From Phycicoccus sp. Soil748 (GTDB lineage Bacteria; Actinomycetota; Actinomycetes; Actinomycetales; Dermatophilaceae), in assembly GCF_001428025.1 (NCBI RefSeq), contig NZ_LMSC01000012.1, forward strand, positions 291,439-355,438: a DNA stretch of 64,000 bases. The letters are read 5' to 3'. Every line of letters begins with the position of its first letter. Positions within the stretch are counted from its first letter, which is position 1. The translations under genes and the position numbers were made by a program. Below are positions 25,338-39,927 of this stretch, in pieces. The notes under the pieces were generated by a model that saw nothing but the letters and a program-made list of their open reading frames with translations, was not told the origin of the DNA and did no database searches.

Positions 25338-27923
25338 GTGGTCGTTCCTCCCCTCGTCGCCCCAAGCCGGCTCGCCCCGGCCTTCGTGACCTCGCTGCGC
25401 TCGCGCGGCGGGGCCCCGGCCGTGCACACCGCGACGCAGGCGCTCACGTATGCCGCGCTGGCCGACCGCGTGGACGAGGCCGCCGCGGCGCTGGGTGGCG
25501 GTCGGCAGCTCGTGCTGCTCGCCTGTGACAACACCCTCGAGACCCTCGTGACCTACCTCGGCGCGCTGGCGGCCGGGCACGTCCCCCTTCTCGCCCCGGG
25601 CGACCGCCCGCACACCCTCGAGGCCCTCGTCGAGGCCTACGACCCCGACATCGTCGCAGGTCGGGGTGACGGGGACTGGCAGGTCGTGCGCCGCCCCGAG
25701 GGCGCGGGCGGCCGGCACGACCTGCACCCCGACCTGGCCCTGCTGCTGCCCACGTCCGGCTCCACGGGTTCCCCCAAGCTGGTCCGGCTGTCGCACGCCA
25801 ACCTCGACAGCAACGCCGGCGCCATCGCCGAGGCCCTGGGCATCCGTGCCGACGACCGCGCCGTCACCAGCCTCCCGCTGCACTACTGCTACGGCCTCTC
25901 GGTCGTGCACAGCCACCTGGCGGTCGGCGCCGCGGTCGTCCTCACCGACCTGTCCGTCGTCGACCCGTGCTTCTGGGAGCTGGCCGACGCGACGGAGGTG
26001 ACCACCCTGGCGGGGGTCCCACACACCTTCGAGCTCCTCGACCGCAGCGGGTTCGCCGAGCGCGAGCACCCGTCCCTGCGCACGGTCACCGCCGCCGGTG
26101 GTCGCCTGGCCCCGGAGACGGCCTCGCGCTACGCCGAGCTCGGCGGCCGTCGTGGGTTCGACCTGTTCGTCATGTACGGGCAGACCGAGGCCACCGCGCG
26201 GATGGCGGTCCTGCCGCCTGAGCTCCTGGCGACACGGCCCGAGGCGGTCGGCTTCGCCGTCCCCGGCGGCTCGTTCAGGGTCGACCCGCTCGGCGAGCTC
26301 GAGTGCGGGCTGGGCGAGCTCGTCTACAGCGGCCCCAACGTCATGCTCGGCTACGCCACCGACCCGGCCGACCTGGCGCGGGGCCGGGACGTGCACGAGC
26401 TGCGTACCGGTGACCTCGCCCGGATGACCCCCGACGGGCTCGTGGAGGTCGTCGGCCGACGGAGCCGGTTCGCCAAGGTCGTCGGTCTGCGCATCGACCT
26501 CGACCACGTCGAGCGCGACCTGGCGCAGGAGGGCCTCGAGGCCCACTGCGTCGACCTCGGCGACGCGGTCGGCGTGCTCCTGGCGCAGGCGGGGACGGGC
26601 GCTGCGGCCACCGAGGTGCTACGGCGCCGCCACGGCATACCGGCCGGTGCCGTCGTCGCGCTCGACGGGCTCACGCCCCCACGGTTGTCGACGGGCAAGC
26701 CCGACTACCCCGGCATGACCGCCCTCCTGGGCGCGCACCGTGAGGAGCAGGAAGAGCTCGCGGCACCGGCGACCGGCGACCGGCTCGTCGCGGTGGTCGA
26801 GCTCTACCGCGAGCTGCTCGACTCCCCGCAGGCCGGGGCTGACTCGAGCTTCGTCGACCTCGGCGGCGACTCCCTGTCCTACGTCGAGGTCTCCCTGCGG
26901 CTCGAGCGCGTCCTGGGCGACCTGCCGTCCGGGTGGCACCTGCTGGCGCCGACGGAGCTGGTGGAGGCGGCCGCGCAGGCGGCACCCCGAGCGGGCTCGC
27001 GGCTGCACCGCGTGGAGACCAGCGTCGTGGTGCGCGCGGTCGCCGTCCTCCTCATCCTCGCCAACCACACCCACCTGTCGTTCGTGCCCGGCGGGGCGCA
27101 CACCCTGCTGGCGCTGGCCGGCTACAACCTGGCCCGGTTCCAGCTCACCGACCGGCCCCGCGCGGCCCGGGCGCGCGGCATCGCGCGCAGCGCCCTGCGG
27201 ATCTGGGCGCCGAGTGCGGCGTGGATCGGCGTCGTGGCGCTCGTCGCGGGCACCTACGACTGGCGCAACGTGCTGCTGCTCAACCAGGTCCTCGGCGACT
27301 GGGCGCGCTGGTCACCGCACTGGCACTACTGGTTCATCGAGGCGCTGGTGGCCCTGCTGCTCGGGACGGCACTGCTCGTGTCGGTCCCGGCCGTGGACCG
27401 CTTCGAACGGCGTCACCAGCTCGCCCTCCCCCTGGCCCTGGTCGCGGTCGGCCTGTTCACGCGGTACTCCGTCCTGGTGCCGGACGCGGGGCCGTACCGG
27501 GGCGCGAACGCCTACGTGCTCATCTGGCTGTTCGCCACCGGCTGGGCCGCTGCGAGGGCGAGCACCTGGCCGCAGCGCCTGCTCGTCTCGGCGATCCCTG
27601 TCCTGACCGTTCCCGGGTTCTGGCCGACGATGCCCACCCGCGCGGCGACGGTGGTCCTCGGGCTGCTCGTCCTCACCTGGGTGCCGACCGTGGCGCTGCC
27701 CGCCTGGCTCGGACGCGCCGCGTCACTGGTGGCCGGGGCCAGCCTCTTCGTCTACCTCACGCACTTCGTCGTCTACCCGCACATCATGGCGACGAGCTCG
27801 GTCCTGGCCATGGCCGCGTCGGTCGCCGTCGGCATCGCCTACTGGCAGCTGTGGCTCCGCGTGGAGTCGACGGCTGGGCGGCTCGCCGCCCAGGTGACCC
27901 GGCTGACGCGCCGGACCACCTGA
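25338..27923 (+). CDS. AMP-binding synthetase / carrier protein / membrane acyltransferase-3 fusion, iron-regulated
   Basis: An 861-residue three-part protein. Residues about 10-465 are an ANL adenylation domain: P-loop PTSGSTGSPK (138-147), YGQTE (280-284), TGD (357-359) and the A10 lysine in STGKPDY (Lys454). Residues about 480-545 are a peptidyl/acyl carrier domain with DLGGDSLS, where Ser512 is the phosphopantetheine site. Residues about 563-850 are a polytopic acyltransferase-3 domain beginning RAVAVLLILANHTH. The architecture predicts activation of a carboxylic or amino acid, loading on the in-cis carrier, and transfer to an acceptor at the membrane. The GTG lies only 12 bases after an iron box and about 12 bases after the -10, suggesting a leaderless, iron-repressed transcript. 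A link to siderophore or envelope modification is inference. Confidence 0.85.
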   Translation: MVVPPLVAPSRLAPAFVTSLRSRGGAPAVHTATQALTYAALADRVDEAAAALGGGRQLVLLACDNTLETLVTYLGALAAGHVPLLAPGDRPHTLEALVEAYDPDIVAGRGDGDWQVVRRPEGAGGRHDLHPDLALLLPTSGSTGSPKLVRLSHANLDSNAGAIAEALGIRADDRAVTSLPLHYCYGLSVVHSHLAVGAAVVLTDLSVVDPCFWELADATEVTTLAGVPHTFELLDRSGFAEREHPSLRTVTAAGGRLAPETASRYAELGGRRGFDLFVMYGQTEATARMAVLPPELLATRPEAVGFAVPGGSFRVDPLGELECGLGELVYSGPNVMLGYATDPADLARGRDVHELRTGDLARMTPDGLVEVVGRRSRFAKVVGLRIDLDHVERDLAQEGLEAHCVDLGDAVGVLLAQAGTGAAATEVLRRRHGIPAGAVVALDGLTPPRLSTGKPDYPGMTALLGAHREEQEELAAPATGDRLVAVVELYRELLDSPQAGADSSFVDLGGDSLSYVEVSLRLERVLGDLPSGWHLLAPTELVEAAAQAAPRAGSRLHRVETSVVVRAVAVLLILANHTHLSFVPGGAHTLLALAGYNLARFQLTDRPRAARARGIARSALRIWAPSAAWIGVVALVAGTYDWRNVLLLNQVLGDWARWSPHWHYWFIEALVALLLGTALLVSVPAVDRFERRHQLALPLALVAVGLFTRYSVLVPDAGPYRGANAYVLIWLFATGWAAARASTWPQRLLVSAIPVLTVPGFWPTMPTRAATVVLGLLVLTWVPTVALPAWLGRAASLVAGASLFVYLTHFVVYPHIMATSSVLAMAASVAVGIAYWQLWLRVESTAGRLAAQVTRLTRRTT

Positions 27924-27936
27924 GCGGGCCGACGGC

Positions 27937-29676
27937 TCAGAGGTACTGGCCGGTGTTGGCGACGTTGTCGATCGACCGACCCGGCTCGGTACCGCTCTTG
28001 CCGGTGATCAGCGTGCGGATGTAGACGATCCGCTCGCCCTTCTTGCCGGAGATGCGGGCCCAGTCGTCGGGGTTGGTCGTGTTGGGCAGGTCCTCGTTCT
28101 CCTTGAACTCGTCGACGCAGCTGGCGAGCAGGTGGTCGACCCGGATGCCCTTCGCGCCGACGGTGAGGAAGTCCTTGATCGCCATCTTCTTCGCCCGGTC
28201 GACGATGTTCTGGATCATGGCGCCGGAGTTGAAGTCCTTGAAGTAGAGGACCTCCTTGTCGCCGTTGGCGTAGGTGACCTCGAGGAAGCGGTTCTCCTCG
28301 ATCTCGGAGTACATCCGCTCCACGGTGGCCGTGATCATCGCGTCGACCGTGGCCTGGGCCGAGCCGTCGTGCTCGGACAGGTCGTGCTCGTGCAGCGGCA
28401 GGTCGGCGGTGAGGTACTTGGTGAAGATGTCGCGGGCGCTCTCGGCGTCGGGGCGCTCGATCTTGATCTTCACGTCGAGGCGTCCGGGTCGCAGGATGGC
28501 CGGGTCGATCATGTCCTCGCGGTTGGAGGCGCCGATGACGATGACGTTCTCGAGCCGCTCGACTCCGTCGATCTCCGAGAGCAGCTGCGGGACGATCGTC
28601 GTCTCGACGTCGGAGGAGACGCCCGACCCGCGCGTGCGGAACAGGCTGTCCATCTCGTCGAAGAACACGACCACGGGCGTGCCGCCGGAGGCCTTCTCCC
28701 GGGCCCGCTGGAAGATCAGGCGGATGTGGCGCTCGGTCTCGCCGACGTACTTGTTGAGCAGCTCGGGGCCCTTGATGTTGAGGAAGAACGACTTGCCGAT
28801 GGGCTTGCCCTCCTTCTCGGCGACCTTCCTGGCCAGGGAGGACGCGACCGCCTTGGCGATGAGCGTCTTGCCACAGCCGGGCGGCCCGTAGAGCAGGACC
28901 CCCTTCGGGGGCTTGAGCTGGTGCTCGGTGAACAGGTCGGGGTGAAGGTAGGGCAGCTCCACGGCGTCGCGAATGGCCTCGATCTGACCCGCGAGCCCGC
29001 CGATGTCCTCGTAGTCGATGTCCGGCACCTCTTCGAGGACCAGCTCGGCGACCTCGGCCTTGGGGATGCGCTCGTAGACGAACCCGGACCGCGGCTCGAG
29101 CAGCAGGGCGTCGCCGACCCGGATCGGCTCGCCCTCGAGGGAGTCGGCGAGGCGGCAGACCCGCTCCTCGTCGGCGTGGGCCACGATGAGCACCCGGCCC
29201 TCGCCGAGCAGCTCCTTGATCATGACGACCTCGCCGACCCGCTCGTAGCCGCAGGTCGCCACGACGTTCATCGCCTCGTTGAGACGCACCTCGCGGCCGC
29301 TGGAGAGCTCGGCGGGGTCGACCGCCGGGCTGACGGCCACGTGCATCTTGCGGCCGCCGGTGAGGATGTCGACGGTGGCGTCGTCGTAGGACTCGAGGAT
29401 CACGCCGTACGCCGCCGGCGGCTGGGCGAGCCGGTCGACCTCGGACTTCAGGGTGACGATCTGCTCGCGCGCCTCCTTCAGGGTGCGCACCAGCCGCTCG
29501 TTCTGGGAGGAGATGGTGGCCAGGTTGGACTGCAGCTGCAGCACCCTGGTCTCGAGCTCACGGGACCGCACGGGGGCGTCCGCGAGCCGCTGCCGCAGGG
29601 CGGCGACCTCCTCGGACAGGAGCTCCGCCTGGCGGCGCTCCTCGGGGCTGTCGTGGTGGGGGCTGTGGTCGGTCAT
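27937..29676 (-). CDS. arc: Proteasome-activating AAA+ ATPase Arc/Mpa
   Basis: A 579-residue hexameric unfoldase. The N-terminal coiled coil (about residues 15-85) captures Pup. A double OB interdomain follows (about 88-205). The AAA module has Walker A GPPGCGKT (264-271), Walker [12 protein letters not shown], sensor [15 protein letters not shown] and the C-terminal four-helix region. The protein ends NTGQYL, the penultimate-Tyr motif that docks into PrcA pockets and opens the gate. It feeds pupylated substrates to PrcAB. It lies upstream of nothing on its own strand (convergent with the fusion gene) and downstream of trmI. Confidence 0.97.
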   Translation of the reverse strand: MTDHSPHHDSPEERRQAELLSEEVAALRQRLADAPVRSRELETRVLQLQSNLATISSQNERLVRTLKEAREQIVTLKSEVDRLAQPPAAYGVILESYDDATVDILTGGRKMHVAVSPAVDPAELSSGREVRLNEAMNVVATCGYERVGEVVMIKELLGEGRVLIVAHADEERVCRLADSLEGEPIRVGDALLLEPRSGFVYERIPKAEVAELVLEEVPDIDYEDIGGLAGQIEAIRDAVELPYLHPDLFTEHQLKPPKGVLLYGPPGCGKTLIAKAVASSLARKVAEKEGKPIGKSFFLNIKGPELLNKYVGETERHIRLIFQRAREKASGGTPVVVFFDEMDSLFRTRGSGVSSDVETTIVPQLLSEIDGVERLENVIVIGASNREDMIDPAILRPGRLDVKIKIERPDAESARDIFTKYLTADLPLHEHDLSEHDGSAQATVDAMITATVERMYSEIEENRFLEVTYANGDKEVLYFKDFNSGAMIQNIVDRAKKMAIKDFLTVGAKGIRVDHLLASCVDEFKENEDLPNTTNPDDWARISGKKGERIVYIRTLITGKSGTEPGRSIDNVANTGQYL

Positions 29677-29761
29677 GTCGACTCCCTCAGTGGCGAACCT
29701 CGGTGGCGAACCTCGGTCATCGACCGTGCGGGGACGGCCGATGACCCAACCTAACCCCGAA

Positions 29762-31953
<2,192 letters not shown>

Positions 31954-32012
31954 GTCACGACACTACGTGAACCGCGCGCACGCCGGACGACCCCCCGCGC
32001 CATACTTGGACG

Positions 32013-35810
<3,798 letters not shown>

Positions 35811-35823
35811 CCCCCCACGCTTT

Positions 35824-35900
35824 CCCCACTTGTTGCCAGAGGGTGGTCACGGAATCCGCGAATCGGGCCTCTGCTGACCACCTGGTGGCAACAAGTGGGG
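35824..35900. repeat. 77-bp intergenic palindrome (long imperfect hairpin)
   Basis: The 15-bp arms CCCCACTTGTTGCCA (35824-35838) and TGGCAACAAGTGGGG (35886-35900) are perfectly complementary. After a 3-nt internal loop a second stem GGTGGTCA/TGACCACC (8 bp) follows, leaving a 25-nt apical loop. It sits 14 bases after the metH stop, between two genes on the same strand. It may be a terminator or a mobile palindromic element; no T-run follows it. Confidence 0.85.
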
Positions 35901-35964
35901 GGTGTCCCACAGGTATGGCGCGGGCTGTCCGGTCCTGTCGGTCGCCGCACCTAGAGTGCGGGTC

Positions 35965-36810
35965 ATGGTTCCCGCCCTGTCCCCGAGCCGCGCGTCGGAC
36001 TTCAAGCAGTGCCCGCTGCTCTACCGGTTCCGCACCATCGACAAGCTGCCCTCGCCGCCGAGCCCTGCCGCGGCACGGGGCACGCTCGTCCACGCGGTGC
36101 TGGAGCGGCTGTTCGACCTCCCCGCTGACCAGCGCACGCCGGCCGCGGCGCAGTCACTGCTGGGCCCGCAGTGGGAAGCACTGGTCGATGAGGAGCCCGA
36201 GCTCGCCGCGATGATCGCCGACGACGAGAAGCTCACCGAGGACGGGTGGTTCGACGACGCCCAGGCCCTGATCGAGACGTGGTTCACCCTCGAGGACCCC
36301 ACCCGGCTCGAGCCCGCCGAGCGTGAGCTCTACGTCGAGACCGAGCTCGACGGCCTGGTCCTGCGTGGCTACGTCGACCGCCTCGACGTCGCGCCCGACG
36401 GCGCGATGCGGGTCGTCGACTACAAGACCGGCCGCTCCCCCAGCGAGCTCTTCGAGGGCAAGGCGCTGTTCCAGATGAAGTTCTACGCCCTGGTGCTGTG
36501 GCGGCTGCGCGGTGAGATCCCGCGGCTTCTGCAGCTGGTCTACCTGGGCAACGGCGAGGTCGTCCGCTACGCCCCCGACGAGCACGACCTGCTCGGCCTC
36601 GAGCGCAACCTCAAGGCCGTCTGGACCGCCATCGAGCACGCGGCCACCACCGGTGACTGGCGACCGAAGACCTCGCGGCTGTGCGACTGGTGCGACTTCC
36701 GGGCGTTCTGCCCGGCCTGGGGCGGCACGCCACCGCCGCTGCCCGAGGGGGCGGCGCTGCTGGCGCTCGACCCCGCCGTGTCGGGCCAGGTCGTCCCGGC
36801 CGACGACTGA
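35965..36810 (+). CDS. RecB family exonuclease (PD-(D/E)XK, Fe-S)
   Basis: 281 residues. The PD-(D/E)XK core is visible as RGTLVHAVLERLF, LRGYVDRLDVAPDGAMRVVDYKTGRSPSE (D and DYK catalytic residues) and the QMKFYALVLWRLRG helix. An early Cys (DFKQCPLLYRF) and the C-terminal cluster CDWCDFRAFC form the four ligands of an Fe-S cluster, as in AddB/Cas4-like nucleases. A role in DNA end processing is inferred. ATG 35965 begins MVPALSPSRASDFKQCP, the usual family start. A homologue (Rv2119) neighbours trmI in M. tuberculosis; here it follows metH. Confidence 0.92.
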   Translation: MVPALSPSRASDFKQCPLLYRFRTIDKLPSPPSPAAARGTLVHAVLERLFDLPADQRTPAAAQSLLGPQWEALVDEEPELAAMIADDEKLTEDGWFDDAQALIETWFTLEDPTRLEPAERELYVETELDGLVLRGYVDRLDVAPDGAMRVVDYKTGRSPSELFEGKALFQMKFYALVLWRLRGEIPRLLQLVYLGNGEVVRYAPDEHDLLGLERNLKAVWTAIEHAATTGDWRPKTSRLCDWCDFRAFCPAWGGTPPPLPEGAALLALDPAVSGQVVPADD

Positions 36811-36813
36811 GCG

Positions 36814-37509
36814 CTACTGCTGGCGGGCGCCGTCGAAGACCGTGCGCAGGTCGGCAGGCGTGAGCCCGCGAAGGCTGGGGACCTGGACGGCCCCCACGGT
36901 CACCGGTACCGGCACGACGTGCGGCACGGCGATGGTCGGCACCCCCGCCGCGACGGCGGACCGAACCCCCGTCGGGGAGTCCTCGATCGCGACGCAGTCG
37001 GCCACCTTGACCCCGAGGGTGCGTGCCGCGGCGAGGTAGGGCTCGGGGTGTGGCTTGCCGTGCTCGACCTCGTCGCCGGTGATGACCGCGGTGAACGTCT
37101 GCGCCGGCAGCGCCGCGAGGACGGCGTCGGCCAGGGAGCGCCACGACATGGTGACCAGCGCGCTCGGTACGCCGGCCTCCTGCAACGCGGTGAGGAGCTC
37201 GAGGGCGCCGGGACGCCACGGCACGTGCTCGGCCACCTGCGCCACGACGCGTCGCAGCAGCTCCTCGATGATCTCGACCGGGTCGAGCTCGACGGGGCTG
37301 TTGTCGCGGATGAACTGCGCGGACACCATCAGGTCGTTGCCGACGAGCTGGTGGGCGTACTCGTCGCTCCAGGTGCCGCCGGCCTCCTCGACGATCGCGT
37401 GCTCGGCGTTGATCCAGTAGGGCTCGGTGTCAACCAGCGTCCCGTCCATGTCCCACAGGACGGCCGCCGGCAGCCGGTCGGTGGAGGCGGTCGACGGGGA
37501 CGAGGACAT
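36814..37509 (-). CDS. HAD superfamily hydrolase (beta-phosphoglucomutase-like phosphatase)
   Basis: A 231-residue HAD protein. Motif I DMDGTLVDTE supplies Asp20/Asp22, motif II is in SALVTMSWRSL, motif III lysine is in HGKPHPEPYLAAA, and motif IV is AIEDSPTGVRSAVAAG. The alpha-helical cap between motifs I and II (about residues 30-100) is the class IA type of beta-PGM/gph phosphatases. It dephosphorylates an unknown sugar or nucleotide phosphate. It is convergent with the RecB-like nuclease (stops 3 bp apart) and divergent from the PAC2 gene. Confidence 0.9.
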   Translation of the reverse strand: MSSSPSTASTDRLPAAVLWDMDGTLVDTEPYWINAEHAIVEEAGGTWSDEYAHQLVGNDLMVSAQFIRDNSPVELDPVEIIEELLRRVVAQVAEHVPWRPGALELLTALQEAGVPSALVTMSWRSLADAVLAALPAQTFTAVITGDEVEHGKPHPEPYLAAARTLGVKVADCVAIEDSPTGVRSAVAAGVPTIAVPHVVPVPVTVGAVQVPSLRGLTPADLRTVFDGARQQ

Positions 37510-37670
37510 GGCTGTGGGGCTCCGGCTGGTTCGGGGGTGGTGGTGCTGGTGGGGTGGCGCGCGAGGGTGGAGGCGGCGCGCCCGACTATACGCAGGCGGC
37601 GGGACCCGGCAGCACCGCGGACCGTAGGCTGGGAGGACTGAGTGCCGCCGGGCACGGGCGAGGAGGAACG

Positions 37671-38531
37671 GTGATCGAGCTCGAGGACGTACCGGAGCTG
37701 AACAACCCGGTCGTCATCGCGGCCTTCGAGGGCTGGAACGACGCGGGCGAGGCTGCCACCGCAGCAATCGACCACCTCGTCGACGTCTGGGACGCCGAGG
37801 CCGTCGCCGCCCTCGACCCGGAGGACTACTACGACTTCCAGGTCAACCGGCCGCGGGTCGTCCTCGACGACGGCCGGCGCCGCATCCACTGGCGCACGAC
37901 GCGGATCCTCGTGGCCGGCAGCGAGACGCTGCAGCGCGACGTGGTGCTCATCCAGGGCATCGAGCCGTCGTTCCGCTGGCGTGCCTTCACCATTGAGCTG
38001 ATGGAGTTCGCCCAGCAGGTGGGAGCGTCGACGGTCTTCACCCTCGGCGCCCTCATGGCCGACGTGGCGCACACCCGTCCCATCCCGGTCACCGCCACCT
38101 CCGACGACGACGACGTCATCCACCGCTTCGACCTCGAGCCGAGCCGCTACGAGGGCCCGACGGGCATCGTGGGCGTGCTGGCCGACGCCGCCACGCAGTC
38201 GGGCATGCAGTCGATCTCGTGCTGGGCCGCCGTCCCGCACTACGCCGGCCACTCCCCGTCCCCCAAGGCGACGCTGGCGCTCGTCTCGCGGCTGGAGGAG
38301 CTGCTCGACGCCCCCATCCCCCACGGTGACCTCGCCGACGGCGCGCGGGCGTGGGAGCGCGGCATCAACGAGCTCGCCGAGACCGACGAGGAGGTCGCGG
38401 AGTACGTCCAGTCCCTCGAGCAGGCCCAGGACACCGCCGACCTGCCGGAGGCCAGCGGCGACGCGATCGCCCGCGAGTTCGAGCGCTACCTGCGCCGGCG
38501 CGGCCAGGACGGCCCCGGCCAGCCGGGCTGA
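37671..38531 (+). CDS. PAC2 family protein
   Basis: 286 residues of the PAC2 family, which resembles proteasome-assembly chaperone PAC2 and is widespread in actinobacteria near metH/mshC (for example Rv2125). Recognisable blocks are NPVVIAAFEGWNDAGEAATAA, LIQGIEPSFRWRAF, VFTLGALMADVAHTRPIPVT and EGPTGIVGVLADAA. GTG 37671 is preceded by AGGAGG (37661-37666). The last codons (QPG stop) are formed by the first copy of a 14-bp tandem repeat. Its role is unknown; a proteasome-assembly link in bacteria has not been shown to my knowledge. Confidence 0.88.
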   Translation: MIELEDVPELNNPVVIAAFEGWNDAGEAATAAIDHLVDVWDAEAVAALDPEDYYDFQVNRPRVVLDDGRRRIHWRTTRILVAGSETLQRDVVLIQGIEPSFRWRAFTIELMEFAQQVGASTVFTLGALMADVAHTRPIPVTATSDDDDVIHRFDLEPSRYEGPTGIVGVLADAATQSGMQSISCWAAVPHYAGHSPSPKATLALVSRLEELLDAPIPHGDLADGARAWERGINELAETDEEVAEYVQSLEQAQDTADLPEASGDAIAREFERYLRRRGQDGPGQPG

Positions 38532-38590
38532 GCCAGCCGGGACGAGCCAGCCGGGCTGAGCCAGCCGCGCTGAGCCAGCCGGGACGAGCG
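38516..38590. repeat. 14-bp tandem repeat overlapping the PAC2 stop codon
   Basis: Units of the form GAGCCAGCCGGG(CT/AC) start at 38530, 38544, 38558 and 38572, exactly 14 bp apart, with a degenerate copy at 38516 that encodes the last PAC2 codons and stop, and a partial copy at 38586. Fourteen is not a multiple of three, but because the stop is in the first unit, changes in copy number would not alter the protein. Confidence 0.85.
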
Positions 38591-38657
38591 GGGCCGGGCT
38601 GACCCGAAGCGCCTCAGCGTGTTGGCAGGTCAGCCTCGAGACCAGGTCAGATCCGGG

Positions 38658-39905
38658 TCAGACGCGGACGCCGAGGACGGCGTCGAGGGCGCGGGCCAGG
38701 ACGCCGGACGCCGCGGTGTCGTCGCCACCCCGGGTGAGGCACTCCTTGGCCCAGCGGTCCACGGCCGCGAGGGCGCCCGGGGTGTCGAGGTCGGCGGCCA
38801 CGTGGCGACGCACCTGCTCGACGACGTCCTCGCTGTCCGGGGCCCCGTCGACAGAAAGAGCGGCGCGCCACGTGTCGAGGCGCTCCTGGGCCTGCTTGAG
38901 CAGGTCGTCGCTCCACGACCACTCCGTGCGGTAGTGCTGCGACAGCAGGGCGAGCCGGATGGCCATGGGGTCGACGCCTTCGGCCCGTAGGGCCGAGACG
39001 AGCACGAGGTTTCCCCTGGACTTGCTCATCTTCTCGCCGTCGAGGCCGACCATGGCCTGGTGGGCGTAGGTGCGGGCGAACGGCCGCTCCCCGGTGAGGA
39101 CGACGGCCTGGGTGGCGCTCATCTCGTGGTGCGGGAAGACGAGGTCGGTGCCACCGCCCTGCACGTCGAACGTCATGCCCAGGTGGTCCAGGGCGATGGC
39201 GGTGCACTCGATGTGCCATCCGGGACGGCCGGCGGGCAGCCCGTCGACCTCCCAGGAGGGTTCGCCCTCACGGGCCGCGCGCCACAGCAGCGGGTCGAGC
39301 GCTTCGCGCTTGCCCTCGCGGTCGGGGTCGCCGCCGCGCTCGGCGTAGACCTCGAGCATCTGCTCGCGCGTCCAGCCCGAGACGCCGCCGAAGCCCTCGT
39401 CGCTGGTGAGGTCGAGGTACACGTCGTCACCGTCGGACTCGGCCGTCGGCACGGAGTACGCCGCGCCGCGGTCCACGAGCCCCCGGACCGCCTTGGCGAC
39501 CGAGTCGATGCTCTCGACGACGCCGACGTAGTGGTCGGGCGGGATGACGGCCAGGGCGGTCATGTCCTCGCGGAACAGGGCGATCTCGCGGGTGGCGAGG
39601 TCCTCCCACCGCACGCCGTCCCGCTGCGCGCGCTCGATGAGCGGGTCATCGACGTCGGTGATGTTCTGCACGTAGACCACGTCGTGGCCGGCGTCGCGAA
39701 GGGCGCGGCCGAGGACGTCGAACGTCACGTAGGTGGCCGCGTGCCCCATGTGCGTGGCGTCGTACGGCGTGATGCCGCAGACGTACATCCGCGCGGTCGG
39801 CCCCGGGGTGAGGGGGCGCACGACACCGGAGGCGGTGTCGAAGACCTGGACCGGGTGGCCGGTGCCGGGGACGGCGGGGAGGAACGGGGTCGGCCAGGAG
39901 ATCAC
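38658..39905 (-). CDS. mshC: Cysteine--1-D-myo-inosityl 2-amino-2-deoxy-glucopyranoside ligase MshC
   Basis: A 415-residue class I aminoacyl-tRNA-synthetase-like enzyme that joins Cys to GlcN-Ins in mycothiol synthesis. It keeps HIGH-like THMGHA after the zinc Cys43 ([15 protein letters not shown]), the MshC-type [15 protein letters not shown] and [13 protein letters not shown] zinc/substrate residues, and KMSKS ([10 protein letters not shown]). It is shorter than CysS and lacks the tRNA-binding C-terminus. Mycothiol fits the single-Cys peroxiredoxin found at 17600. The gene heads the conserved mshC-SCO1664-DUF3090-phosphatase cluster and is convergent with PAC2. Confidence 0.94.
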   Translation of the reverse strand: MISWPTPFLPAVPGTGHPVQVFDTASGVVRPLTPGPTARMYVCGITPYDATHMGHAATYVTFDVLGRALRDAGHDVVYVQNITDVDDPLIERAQRDGVRWEDLATREIALFREDMTALAVIPPDHYVGVVESIDSVAKAVRGLVDRGAAYSVPTAESDGDDVYLDLTSDEGFGGVSGWTREQMLEVYAERGGDPDREGKREALDPLLWRAAREGEPSWEVDGLPAGRPGWHIECTAIALDHLGMTFDVQGGGTDLVFPHHEMSATQAVVLTGERPFARTYAHQAMVGLDGEKMSKSRGNLVLVSALRAEGVDPMAIRLALLSQHYRTEWSWSDDLLKQAQERLDTWRAALSVDGAPDSEDVVEQVRRHVAADLDTPGALAAVDRWAKECLTRGGDDTAASGVLARALDAVLGVRV

Positions 39906-39927
39906 AGCGGAACTCTACGTTGGCCGC

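Noticed and set aside
38516..38590. CRISPR-like array
   Set aside because: Units are 14 bp with no unique spacers; it is a simple tandem repeat.
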